From Amaurobius ferox (taxonomy: Eukaryota; Arthropoda; Arachnida; Araneae; Amaurobiidae): a stretch of DNA of 64,000 nt. How positions within the stretch are numbered: position 1 is the first letter of the stretch; each line of letters starts with the position of its first letter. Position numbers and translations under genes: made by a program. Below are positions 1 to 9,059 of the stretch, in pieces. Location: contig OX578150.1 of the NCBI GenBank assembly GCA_951213105.1, positions 21,554,022-21,618,021 of the forward strand, read 5' to 3'. Under the pieces are notes generated by a model. It ran no database searches. It was not told the DNA's origin and saw only the letters and a program-made list of their open reading frames with translations.

Positions 1-1340
1 TGAACCATCTGTATAGATAATCCTTTGTTCCTTGTTTGGAATTTCATCATCCCAGTTCAATGTTTGTTCTTTCCAGGGAGGTTTCTTCGAAAAACTCAAT
101 TGTTCTGTATCTTTATGTTCAATTATTTCTTCTCCTATCAAAATGTTTTCTTCCCAATGAAATCCTCTGTAAAGAGTAGTTTCTCTTTTTAGTTTCAAGT
201 CTAATGGCAAACATCCCGCTAGAACTTGAAGATCCAAGTTGGATGTTGTTTTATAAGACTTTGTTATAGACAACAACGCTATTCTCTGGATCTGAATCAA
301 TTTATCATTTATCCTCCTTATGTCTCTGTACCATATTTCAGCTCCATATGAGATGAATTTTTCAACCGCCTTTAAGTATATTTCTTTTCTGATTTCAGGT
401 TTAAGTCCCCATGTTGCTCTTACGATCCTGTTTAATTTTCCATGAAAATTCAGTACTTTGTTTTTCACTTCGTTTAAGTGTGATGTCCAAAAAAATTTTG
501 GGTCAAATTGCACACCCAAATACTTCAGATTTTTATCATAGCTAATTCTTTTCCCATATAATTTTATATCAGGAAAACATGTAATTGTTTTCTTATAAGG
601 GAACATTATGTATTTACACTTTTCTCTGCTAAATTTTAAGCTAAATTTAGCAGCCCAATCTTCCAACTTTTTAATAGCAGAAGTTCCTATTCCTCCTAGT
701 AAGTAGGAAGCTCTTGCCAAAATTATAATTGCAATATCATCTGCAAAAGCCTGTATTTTAACTTCATCGTTATTAAAATCGATTTTTAAGGCCTCATCCA
801 TAATGATAAGCCACAAGATCGGAGCCAAACTCGATCCTTGAGGGACTCCAATATCGTAATTCAAATAAGTATTCGATTCTTCGATATAAACTTTTCTTTC
901 ATTTAAAAAACTATTTACTATTTTCCTTAATTTCAAAGGTAAGGAATATTATTTGTTCATCTGTTTTTCCACATCCTGTTTCCTAACAGTATTAAAAGCA
1001 TTTTGTATGTCAAGAGATATTAAACAGGTAATCTTATTATTATTTTTATTTACAAATCTACTTTCCACAATAGTCTTTAATGCATCTATTGTGCTTCTAT
1101 TTTTCCTAAATCCATATTGATTTTCACTTAACTGATTATTAAGGCAGAAGCTCATCCTGTTGGTAATAATCTTGTCCAAAACCTTTCCTCAAACCGGTAA
1201 TAGACAAATAGGTCTATAAGAACTCGGCTTTTTGCGATCTTTGCCTTCTTTAGGAATTAAAACCACCTTAGCTACTTTCCAAACATCTGGAAAAATAGAA
1301 TATTCCCAGCATTTATTCATAATGTTTAAAAACCATTGCC
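1..1340 (-). pseudogene. R1-clade retrotransposon ORF2 fragment (RT to RNase H), 'element 1'
   Basis: Read on the minus strand, this is the middle of an ORF2 polyprotein of a non-LTR retrotransposon. In order it shows the block ending SYRPICLLPV, then YGFRKNRST, SLDIQNAFN, VPQGSSLAP and the catalytic FADD (codons at 736-747), and then runs through the thumb into the start of RNase H (IYTDGS at the window edge). The RNase H domain continues beyond position 1. The reading frame has two lesions: a TGA where the sister element has Trp (near 1186) and a TAA just below 957. Otherwise it is open. It is clearly related to the fuller element at 1355-7055 but diverged, so it is a second subfamily or an older copy. 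Homology is lost near 1336-1354, either a 5' truncation or disruption by the neighbouring insertion. R1-clade assignment rests on motif style and domain order. Confidence 0.85.
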
Positions 1341-1354
1341 TAGGTAGAGAGTAA
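1341..1354. repeat. Left target-site duplication of the R1-clade insertion
   Basis: The 14-mer TAGGTAGAGAGTAA is found here and again at 7056-7069, flanking the 5.7 kb element on both sides. Outside the 14 bases the flanks do not match. R1-type elements are known to make 14-bp target duplications in 28S rDNA, so the length fits the family. Confidence 0.8.
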
Positions 1355-1433
1355 CTCAAATAAGTACGCCGACCCACCCGAAGGTACACGGAAGAGATGC
1401 TTCGTCGCTGCAATAGCGCACCCAGGACACCAG

Positions 1434-1453
1434 GCCGTGGCCAAAGCCACGGC
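1434..1453. other. Perfect 8-bp hairpin in the retrotransposon 3' UTR
   Basis: GCCGTGGC, a CAAA loop, then GCCACGGC. It lies about 80 bp from the 3' end of the element, in the GC-rich terminal segment. In R2 and some R1-clade elements, 3' UTR structure is used by the element's own reverse transcriptase to select its RNA; that role here is inferred. Confidence 0.6.
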
Positions 1454-1716
1454 GCTCCACCCCATCCGCACGCCGCCAGCCAAGACCAAACGCGCGGGCA
1501 GGGGGCACAAGACGCCAAAAACCAGCCCGGGCAACCACGGACTACGATCTGTGAGAGTCATCCTCTGAAGGTCCCTCACACTTTATTAACACAAATACAA
1601 ATAATACAAAAACCCTTCATTTAGGGTTGAGCCAATCCTTCCTTCAATCTTAAGGAGAATAAATACCATAACTATGGTAAAAAATTATTCTTAATCCAAC
1701 TCGGATTTAAACATAA

Positions 1717-1835
1717 CAATAATACAATGCAATTCAATATAACAACAATTATACAATGCCCTTCAATATAATGTAATAACAGTACAATGCAAATCAAAAT
1801 TCAATACATTAACAATACAATGCAATTCATAATCC
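1717..1835. repeat. Degenerate ~30-bp tandem repeat in the 3' UTR
   Basis: The motif TACAATGC recurs four times with its last base near 1730, 1759, 1790 and 1824. Each copy is followed or preceded by AATTCAATA-like sequence. Spacings are 29, 31 and 34 bp. Confidence 0.5.
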
Positions 1836-2066
1836 AATTCACAATTTATAAGCCATCATAATAACTTACACAACGTTCAATACATGTTACTAATAATTTC
1901 AATAATTACATTTCATTTTACATTTCTTAATTCATAAAACCATCTTATATACAGTATTCCATCATAATAACACAATCAATCACAATATAAAAGGATAAAA
2001 TTCATATAACATAAATTTATCAATACCTTCACTACAATGCCAATTCACCAACACCATTACGAAACA

Positions 2067-5000
2067 TTAATCCATTTCAAGGGAAAGAGCACTCTTCATA
2101 ATTTCCCTGATACCATTTCTACTTTTAAAACTACAGCAAAGAAAATAAATACAAACATTTTTAAAATTTTTAGGGAAATATGTACAACGAATATTATCCC
2201 ACAAGTCACACTCATAAATTGTATGACGAACAGAACCACTTGCCTTGCCACAATAGCATGTTCTCTCTTTACTAAAAAATCTATGTTGATATTCTCGAAA
2301 AGCCCCATGTCCAGTTAGTACTTGGTTGATGGAGAAGTCACCATGGAGTCTTTTTATGGACACTGTCTTGATTTCATTATGCAAATTCTTACCAGTATTA
2401 GCCAGGTCCCACCTCTCTTGCCATTCAGCCATCACTTCTTTATGGATCCTCTTCTTTATTTGGTCTTTGCTTAACTTGAATTGATAATCTATTATCCTTC
2501 TCTTGGTGGCTTCTTTCGCTAGTTCGTCCGCTTTTTCATTACCTACTATTCCAATATGGGCTTTAACCCAGTGTAATTGAACAAATTCTCTGTTGTTAAT
2601 CAAACATTCCTTTAATTGTTGAATTTGATAATTATTATTTTTGTAAGCACTAAGTGCTTGCAACACTGATCGAGAATCCGTACAGATGTGCGTTTCTCTA
2701 ATGTTATCTTGTATATATTCCATTGCTTTCTGAATTGCAAATAATTCAGCATTAAACACCGTTGTATCATTTAATCGAAATTGTTCTTGATGAACAATAT
2801 TTTCACCTTGAAAAACGACGAAAGCACTCCCCACTTTTTCATCGATTTTCGAACCATCAGTATAGATAGTTCTATCTTCATTGTTAGATAATTCATCATT
2901 CCATTTAACAAACTTTTCCTCCCAAGGAGGTTTTTGTATATAACTTGGTCTTTCTATACTGTTATGATTGACTATATCATTTCCAATCTGTACATTTTCA
3001 ATTTCATGGAAACTTTTATAAAGTTTCGTATCCCCCTTCAACTTCAAATCAAGGGGCAAACAACCTGCTAATACTTGCAAGTCCATATTAGAGGTGGTTC
3101 TGTAACACTTAGTTATCGATAGTAAAGCAATCCTCTGTATCTGATTGACTTTGTCATTAGTTCTCCTAATGTCTCGGTACCAAATTTCGGCACCGTAAGT
3201 AATAAACTTTTCCACTGCTTTTAAATAAATCTCTTTTCTGATTTCTGGCTTCAAGCCCCACGTTGCTCTGATAAATCTATTAAGTTTGCTTTAGAATTTT
3301 ATAACTTTACTTTTAATCTCATTTAAATGAGGGATCCATGTTAATTTGCAATCAAATTGCAAACCTAAATATTTCAAGTTCTTATCATAACTTATTCTTT
3401 TGTTATACAACTTTATATTGGGAATACATGTAATATTCTTTCTATAAGGAAACATGATAAATTTGGTTTTATCAACACTAAAATTTAATCCAAATTCTTC
3501 CGCCCAGTGTTCTAATTTCATAATTATCTTCGTCCCCATATCTCCAAAGAGGTATGACGCACTAGCACTCATAATGATTGCTATGTCGTCCGCAAACGCT
3601 TGTATTCTTATTTCATTACTACTAAAATCCATACTTAAAACTTCATCTACTATCATGAGCCACAAAATTGGGGCTAGACTGGAGCCCTGGGGAATTCCTA
3701 TATTGTAATCCAAGTATATATCAGAATCTTCCAAAAAAAATTTTCTCTCACTAAGAAAATCATTTACTAAGTTCCTTAGTTCCTCAGGTAAGGCAAATTT
3801 GTTCATTTGACCTCTCACATCCTTCCATTTTACTGAGTTGAAAGCATTTTTAATGTCTAATGAGACCAGACACGTTATTTTATTTTTATTTTTATTTTCA
3901 TACCTATTTTCTATAATAGCTTTCAAAGCGTCAATAGTGCTTTTATGCTTTCTAAAACCATATTGTCTTTCACTCAATTGATTTTTAAGACTATAATTCA
4001 ACCTATGTGTTATCATCTTATCCAACATTTTTCCCCAAACAGGGAGCAGACAAATTGGTCTGTAAGAACTTGCTTCTTGTTTATCCTTTCCCTCTTTGGG
4101 AAATAGGATAACTTTAGCTATTTTCCATACTTTGGGAAACTTAGCAAATTCTAAGCACTTGTTCATAATTTTTAAAAACCAATCTTTATTTACAAGGTAA
4201 ACTTCTTTAAAAATTTCTAAAGTAAGTCCATTGTGACTAGGAGCTTTGTTAGGATTCATACCATCAATAGCTCTACATACTTCGTAATGAGTGAAGTAAG
4301 GATAAGTCCTATGTTCCTGTTCGTCCAGTTCAGAGGAAAAAATCTCCCGACTCATGAACCCTCTAGGGACACCTTCATCCGACCCAGTAGGGTGTGTCGC
4401 GGGGGTGACGCCTTGCGCTAGGCCAATTCCCCGGGACCCCAATTCCGGGTCGGAAGAGCACTCCGTACTAGAAGGGGACTCACCTTCTGAAGACTCCTCT
4501 TTTCTGAAGTGGAACTGTATGATTTCTTTAAAAGCCTCCTTTGGGGAGCTAGTCTCTTCTCCATTTTCTTTCCTTATATTTACATCAATATAAGTTCTTT
4601 TATATTTTTCTTTTGCAATCTTGTAATGTGCTCCGAACGTATTATTACTCACTTACCCACTTAAGTAGGTCCTGAAGCTGTCTTTCTTTGCTTTCACTAT
4701 TTCACGTTTGTAAATAGCAAACATGTTGCTGAATCTAGATCTTTTAATTTGTCTTTGGAGCACTTCAGTTTCCTTTTGGTAAAGTGTCCTGAGAGCTCTT
4801 GTCTTGCTTCTCATTGTCTTTAATTTATCGTTCCACCAAACTGCATTCCTTCTATTTTCCTTGTTATTCCTCTTTTTATTATTAAAACAAATTTCTTCCA
4901 ATTCTTTTTCTACTTTATTTACAATTTCATCTAGATTAAACCTTGTAATTTCTATTTTACTCATCCTATTTACCAATTCAGCTATTTCATTCTTAGCCTT

Positions 5001-5723
5001 TCCCCAATTCAAATTTTTGATCCTCCATTTTCTGGTTCTATTTTCAATACTAATAATTTCGTCTTTTATAACGAACCTAACTTCGTTATGATCACTAAGA
5101 GTGATCATATCAGTGACTTTCCAGTCTTTAATATTATTTTCCATATTTTTAGTAAGTGTCAAATCTATCCAACTTTCCCCTTTAGTGGCGGAATAGGTTG
5201 GAATACTGTTTATATCATTTTCTATATTGAGTCCATAACCTTTGATAAACTCCATTAGGATTTCGCCTCTCAAGTCAATATTCCTAGGTCCCCATGCTGG
5301 GGATTTAGCATTGAAATCACCTCCTATGATAATTTTCTTATCAATAATTGTATTGATCACTCGCTCTAACTCTCTAATCTTATTATCAATTTCTTCCGAA
5401 GGTGGGCAATAAATAGATATAACAAAATATTCATCTTTTCCGATTTCTATCTGTAGGGCCACCAGATCCCTCTCTATAATAATTTTCCTAATTCTATAGT
5501 CAGTATTACAGATAATAACCCCTGCTCGAGGTTTACCTACTTGATAAAAAACTTTAAAGTTATTTGGAAATCCTATAATATTGTCTTCCCAATAATAGGG
5601 TTCATTAATAATACATAAATCAATTTTATTACTGATAAGGTCCTGTGAGAGCTGTATATTAGCCGCCTTAGCGTGATTTAAATTAATCGACGCACAAGAG
5701 ATTTCTCTCATTTTATTCTCCAT
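2067..5723 (-). pseudogene. ORF2 polyprotein (endonuclease, RT, RNase H) of R1-clade element 2, two in-frame stops
   Basis: ORF2 encodes target-primed reverse transcription. It is one continuous frame cut by TAA at 4653-4655 and TAA at 3291-3293. Segment 1 (5723-4653) is the AP endonuclease: INLNHAKAA near residue 13, Glu in INEPYY (about 41), GGDFNAK (134-140) and SDH (210-212). Segment 2 (4652-3291) is the reverse transcriptase: GFRKHKS (about 232), SLDIKNAF (264), PQGSSLAP (321) and catalytic FADD (353-356). Segment 3 (3254-2067, with its frame open back to the stop) is RNase H: Asp in YTDGS, Glu in FNAEL, Asp in CTDS and Asp in EKADE, all present. A Cys-x-Cys-x8-His-x4-Cys motif follows. 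The second stop replaces a His codon found in the related copy at 1-1340, so it is a mutation. Catalytic residues are all kept. Translation starts at ATG 5723, overlapping the ORF1 stop. Confidence 0.88.
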
Positions 5724-6789
5724 AGTCTGTTTTGAGTTTTATGAATTCAATTTCCTTTTGGTAAATAGGACAATTATTGTCTGAACAACTATGATTAGTT
5801 GTAAACTTTGTACCAAATTTATTGTTATGTATTACACAATTTTTACAATTAATTTGTTTATCACAATCAGATAATTTGTGACTTGTATCACCACACTTCC
5901 TACAACTACTATCACTATTGCAAAATTTTGCAATGTGACCGAATTTCAGGCACTTATAACAAATTGTGGGTCTCAAATATTCTTTCAGATCCACTCTACT
6001 CCAACCTAAGTTTATCTTCTTTTTATCAATTAGTGATTTAAATGTCACTGGATCCAAAGCAACAATCCAATTCTGTCCCCTTCTTCCTTTGAAGTTATAT
6101 TTAACTTCTATTTCCGACTCTTCAGTTATTTCAATATTTTGTTCTGTAATAGTCTCTTTGAACGATTCCTTAGTGAATTCACTATCCACGTTATATATTA
6201 TAATCTGTGGCTTTCTCTTAATGGGCTTTTGAATAACAAAGTCTTTCCTCAGTTTATCGTTCTCCTTAAAGCTCGCAATGAGCTTTTCTATATCTTCCTG
6301 TTTACTAGTTTCAACTAGTATTCCCCCTCTTCCGATCTTTTTCACTCCTGTGACAGAAATTTCCAGGTCTTTTGGATTTATAAGCTCTTGGATTTCCTTT
6401 TTAGTATTTTCCGAGGACTTAATGTCTTTCGGATAAATACTTGCTAAGAATGTCTTAATTCTACTTTTAGATCTTACTCTTGATCCACTCTTTTCTCTTA
6501 TTCCCTCTCTTGCCTTCTGAGCATATGTAGCTCTTGCTCTTCCCCGCTTATCTGTTTCACGATCCTGTTGTATCGTTATTATTTTTTGTTGTTCTATAAT
6601 AATTTTCAGCAACTTGCTGATTTCTTCCCTGATTTTAGACTGTGGTCCCACATTAACTTTTGTGGAGACCAGAGTTGTAATAATACACTCTCGAGCTTCC
6701 AAAGCTTGAGTAATATAGTTATTAGTGTCTCTGATTGATTGATCAATCTCAATATCCGTTCTAGGATAATCTTCCTCAACTCCTGTCAT
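5713..6789 (-). CDS. ORF1 gag-like RNA-binding protein of R1-clade element 2 (intact)
   Basis: A 358-residue open frame begins with ATG at 6789. ORF1 proteins bind element RNA and form the ribonucleoprotein. Residues 77-110 are very basic (RGRARA, SRVRSKSR), suggesting nucleic-acid binding or nuclear import. Around 190-275 lies an RRM-like region (KPQIIIYNV), usual in R1/jockey gag proteins. The C-terminus holds three zinc knuckles: CX2CX4HX4C at 277-290, the same spacing at 296-309, and a longer CX2C...H...C at 315-335. The stop overlaps the ORF2 start in ATGGAGAATAA, an 11-bp overlap that suggests reinitiation-type coupling of ORF2 translation. No lesion is seen. Confidence 0.85.
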   Translation of the reverse strand: MTGVEEDYPRTDIEIDQSIRDTNNYITQALEARECIITTLVSTKVNVGPQSKIREEISKLLKIIIEQQKIITIQQDRETDKRGRARATYAQKAREGIREKSGSRVRSKSRIKTFLASIYPKDIKSSENTKKEIQELINPKDLEISVTGVKKIGRGGILVETSKQEDIEKLIASFKENDKLRKDFVIQKPIKRKPQIIIYNVDSEFTKESFKETITEQNIEITEESEIEVKYNFKGRRGQNWIVALDPVTFKSLIDKKKINLGWSRVDLKEYLRPTICYKCLKFGHIAKFCNSDSSCRKCGDTSHKLSDCDKQINCKNCVIHNNKFGTKFTTNHSCSDNNCPIYQKEIEFIKLKTDYGE

Positions 6790-7055
6790 GATAAAGTAGA
6801 ATCTACTTTAAAGTTCAACAATTCACAATGTCCGTGAAAAAAAGAACGTGAGCCCTGATGGGCGCTTGAAACTGAAGTCGAATTCGCCCCTCAGATATGA
6901 TTTCTGAGGGGAGCCCCCCGACCACGCCAAGGATCGACTTCTGGACCAGACTTTAAAGGTTTTCACAAAGATAAAGTAAAAATACGCTTCTACATGCACT
7001 CAATTTTCGCTTTTATAATAATAACAATTAGCAATATTCACTGGTCCCCGGGGGG
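6790..7055 (-). other. 5' UTR / internal promoter region of R1-clade element 2
   Basis: This stretch lies between the ORF1 ATG and the right target duplication and holds no ORF. On the element strand it begins with a C/G run (CCCCCCGGGG). R1-type elements carry regulatory signals in the 5' UTR, but none can be assigned here beyond the hairpin listed separately. Confidence 0.6.
6887..6911. other. Perfect 9-bp hairpin in the retrotransposon 5' UTR
   Basis: CCCCTCAGA (6887-6895) pairs with TCTGAGGGG (6903-6911) around a 7-base loop. It is followed by a GC-rich run. It lies about 100 bp upstream of the ORF1 start on the element strand. Function is unknown. Confidence 0.6.
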
Positions 7056-7069
7056 TAGGTAGAGAGTAA
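7056..7069. repeat. Right target-site duplication of the R1-clade insertion
   Basis: A second perfect copy of TAGGTAGAGAGTAA (see 1341-1354). It fixes the 5' end of the element at 7055. Confidence 0.8.
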
Positions 7070-8350
7070 GCAATATTTAAGGTTAACAGTTAGAGAATAA
7101 TCAGTTGAGAACATGGAAATATCTGGTTTAATATTTCCAGAAAGTGTATCCAAGTAAAAAAGTTCAAGAGATTTTGAGCAATTTTTGTTAACAGTAAAAA
7201 AAAAAAATTTTAAATAAAAATAATATTTAAAGTTATGATGAAACCAATAGCATTTTCTAAGGATAAATTAAATTGTTGATAGTAAGGTATTGTACACGTA
7301 AAATATACAGATAAGAGCCATAATATATACAGTTTTAAGAATCAAATATTGTTAAATTGATCTTAAGAAGAAATAAACTATAGAAATGTAAAATAGCCAA
7401 TGATATGATGAAGTGACATTTTAAGTTAATTAGGAAGTATTGAATAGATTTAACTAAATAAATAAAAAAGATAGAAAAGTGCAACTAAAACATAGTAAAC
7501 TTATTTAAAATCAATATAGATACAATATCGAGTACTAATATCAAGAAATTATTTCTTTTATAAGTTAAATTAATTTTGAATGTTTACAAAGGAGTATCGT
7601 AATAACAGTTAGTATTGAAGATAGCTAACAATGGTAAAAGTTAAACTATAAAATGAAATTTCCAGAAAGATTTAAATATCTAACGAACCATCTCTAAGAG
7701 AATAAAAAACAAGATACCAGTTTGTAGAACTTGAGGGGACCATTTGAGTGAAAAATCCACCAAAACCAAAAATACCGAAATAAACGGTAAATTTTGCTCA
7801 CAACATAAAAGTCAACCTAACTGCAAACTTGCAGGAATGAAGACCGGTACTAGGAGCTTATAAACAACAATAGATACGTAAATACTCTGGATGTGAGTTC
7901 CTTGTTATAGGACAGTTATCAGATGAGGGTGTGGGGCTGAACCTCACCTAGAAGAAGTCAAAGTCCCTAAGGCCTACCATACATGTACGGTTTCGCCTTT
8001 AGTTAGAACTGATGAGACAAACCGTGACAACTATGTCTGTTTGTTGCGCGCCTCACACACGCACATATTGGATTGTTGGTTCATCATTTTCAGTCTTCCT
8101 TGGAGTTTTATTGCGGGCGAATTGCAGTAAATCAGTTAACTTTTTTCGAATACATTTGTAGGCGCAGTCCTGACATCATTAAGAAAATTGATAAAATATT
8201 TAGAAAGGAGTAGTTATCTACATTAGAGAGAAGAAAATAGAAAAAATTAAATTTAGATTTGAAATTATAGATGAATTTGCCTGTACTGAAGAAGGATTTT
8301 AGAAAGAAGGAATCATCAGAAGGAGGGCCGAAAAGGAGGGAAATTTTAAC
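7070..8350. other. AT-rich stretch with no recognisable gene
   Basis: The region is strongly AT-rich up to about 7,700 with A- and T-runs. It is more balanced between 7,700 and 8,110, where GC-rich patches such as GTTGCGCGCC occur. No ORF with recognisable homology is seen on either strand. I looked for continuation of the R1-clade ORF2 of element 1 (the PNKAP-type block) and did not find it. No tRNA fold was evident. Confidence 0.6.
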
Positions 8351-8356
8351 GAATGT

Positions 8357-8906
8357 ATGATTTCTAAGCACATTCCAATCCTCAACAATGTCATAAAATC
8401 TAAAGCTGACCAGAGTAAGATCAGGGAAACTCTTACCGATATGTTTTATCTGTTTAGGCGGATCGTTAGGCCAAACAGTCAGTACGCGTATGGCCCGTCT
8501 AACAGGATTGAACTACCTAATATTGAAAAGTGCTTATAAGGTGGTCATTTATTATATTTAAATCGAACAAGATATTAAAATCTGCATTATAAATTTTCAC
8601 CGAAAATTCATAATGTAAGATTTTACTCGGAAGATGCTGTTTCAAGCACTTGTATTTTCCATCAGTATCAAATGATTTTCTTTGTCTGGTATTCATGAAA
8701 CACTTATTGGCATTATACAACTAACGGATGAAATTATCCAAAGGCGTGAAATAAGCTTTAAAGTATCTACCGACATTGTGAATGTTATGTGTCAGTCTTT
8801 ACGGTGTGATGAAACCTTTGATTTAATATTCAAAGTGAGACAAGACCTTTGCAAAACATTAGATTACAGAGAGAGCAATGGTTTCTTAGAAGAAGCACAG
8901 CATTGA
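8357..8906 (+). other. Two small unidentified open frames, coding status uncertain
   Basis: Open frames of 60 codons (8357-8539, starting ATG) and 74 codons (8682-8906) lie 142 bp apart on the plus strand. Both have ordinary mixed composition with helical-looking, charged segments (for example KADQSKIRETL and IKVRQDL-like patterns). I do not recognise a family in either. They could be fragments of a decayed transposon or host exon, or simply chance frames. No splice sites or promoter can be argued convincingly. Confidence 0.2.
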
Positions 8907-9059
8907 AGGAAGTCACATAAATGAAGTCATATGAAACAGAGAAGTAATATAGGGCATTAGATGTGCTGCTCCAAGAAATTGAGTAGCGAATTACCTGTAA
9001 TGAACTTATAGCAGCAATATTTGCAGCTAAAAATTTCGGTCAATATGTTGCATAATTTA

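Larger units (their letters stand above)
1355..2066 (-). other. 3' UTR of R1-clade element 2
   Basis: No coding sequence is seen after the ORF2 stop. The part next to ORF2 (about 1620-2066) is very AT-rich and contains a degenerate ~30-bp repeat. The terminal part (about 1365-1565) is strikingly GC-rich and holds a perfect 8-bp hairpin. No poly(A) tail is seen; the element ends in a TTATTTGAG-like sequence directly before the target duplication. Absence of poly(A) occurs in some R1-clade members. Confidence 0.65.
1355..7055 (-). mobile_element. Nearly full-length R1-clade non-LTR retrotransposon ('element 2')
   Basis: The element lies between two perfect 14-bp repeats. On the minus strand it contains a 5' UTR (6790-7055), ORF1 with three zinc knuckles (5713-6789), ORF2 (2067-5723) and a 3' UTR (1355-2066). 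Domain order is gag-like protein, AP-type endonuclease, reverse transcriptase, RNase H and a terminal Cys-Cys-His-Cys motif. This order fits the R1/I group, and motif style (INLNHAKAA, SYRPICLLPVWGK, FADD) points to the R1 clade. The whole element has only two nonsense codons and no frameshift that I can see, so the insertion looks fairly recent. No 28S rDNA flanks it. It appears to sit at or beside the end of a related element. Confidence 0.85.

Noticed and set aside
1340..1624. GC-rich open frames on both strands (for example 1397-1624 plus).
   Set aside because: They lie in the GC-rich 3' UTR of the R1-clade element, inside its target duplications, and show no domain.
3454..6232. Plus-strand open frames opposite ORF1 and ORF2.
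   Set aside because: They are antisense shadows of the retrotransposon genes, which have clear motifs on the minus strand.
1..7069. Insertion into 28S rDNA, as for canonical R1.
   Set aside because: No rRNA-like sequence is seen on either side of the element or elsewhere in the window.
7840..8060. A tRNA or tRNA-derived SINE in the more GC-balanced patch.
   Set aside because: I could not find A- and B-box spacing or a cloverleaf that held together.
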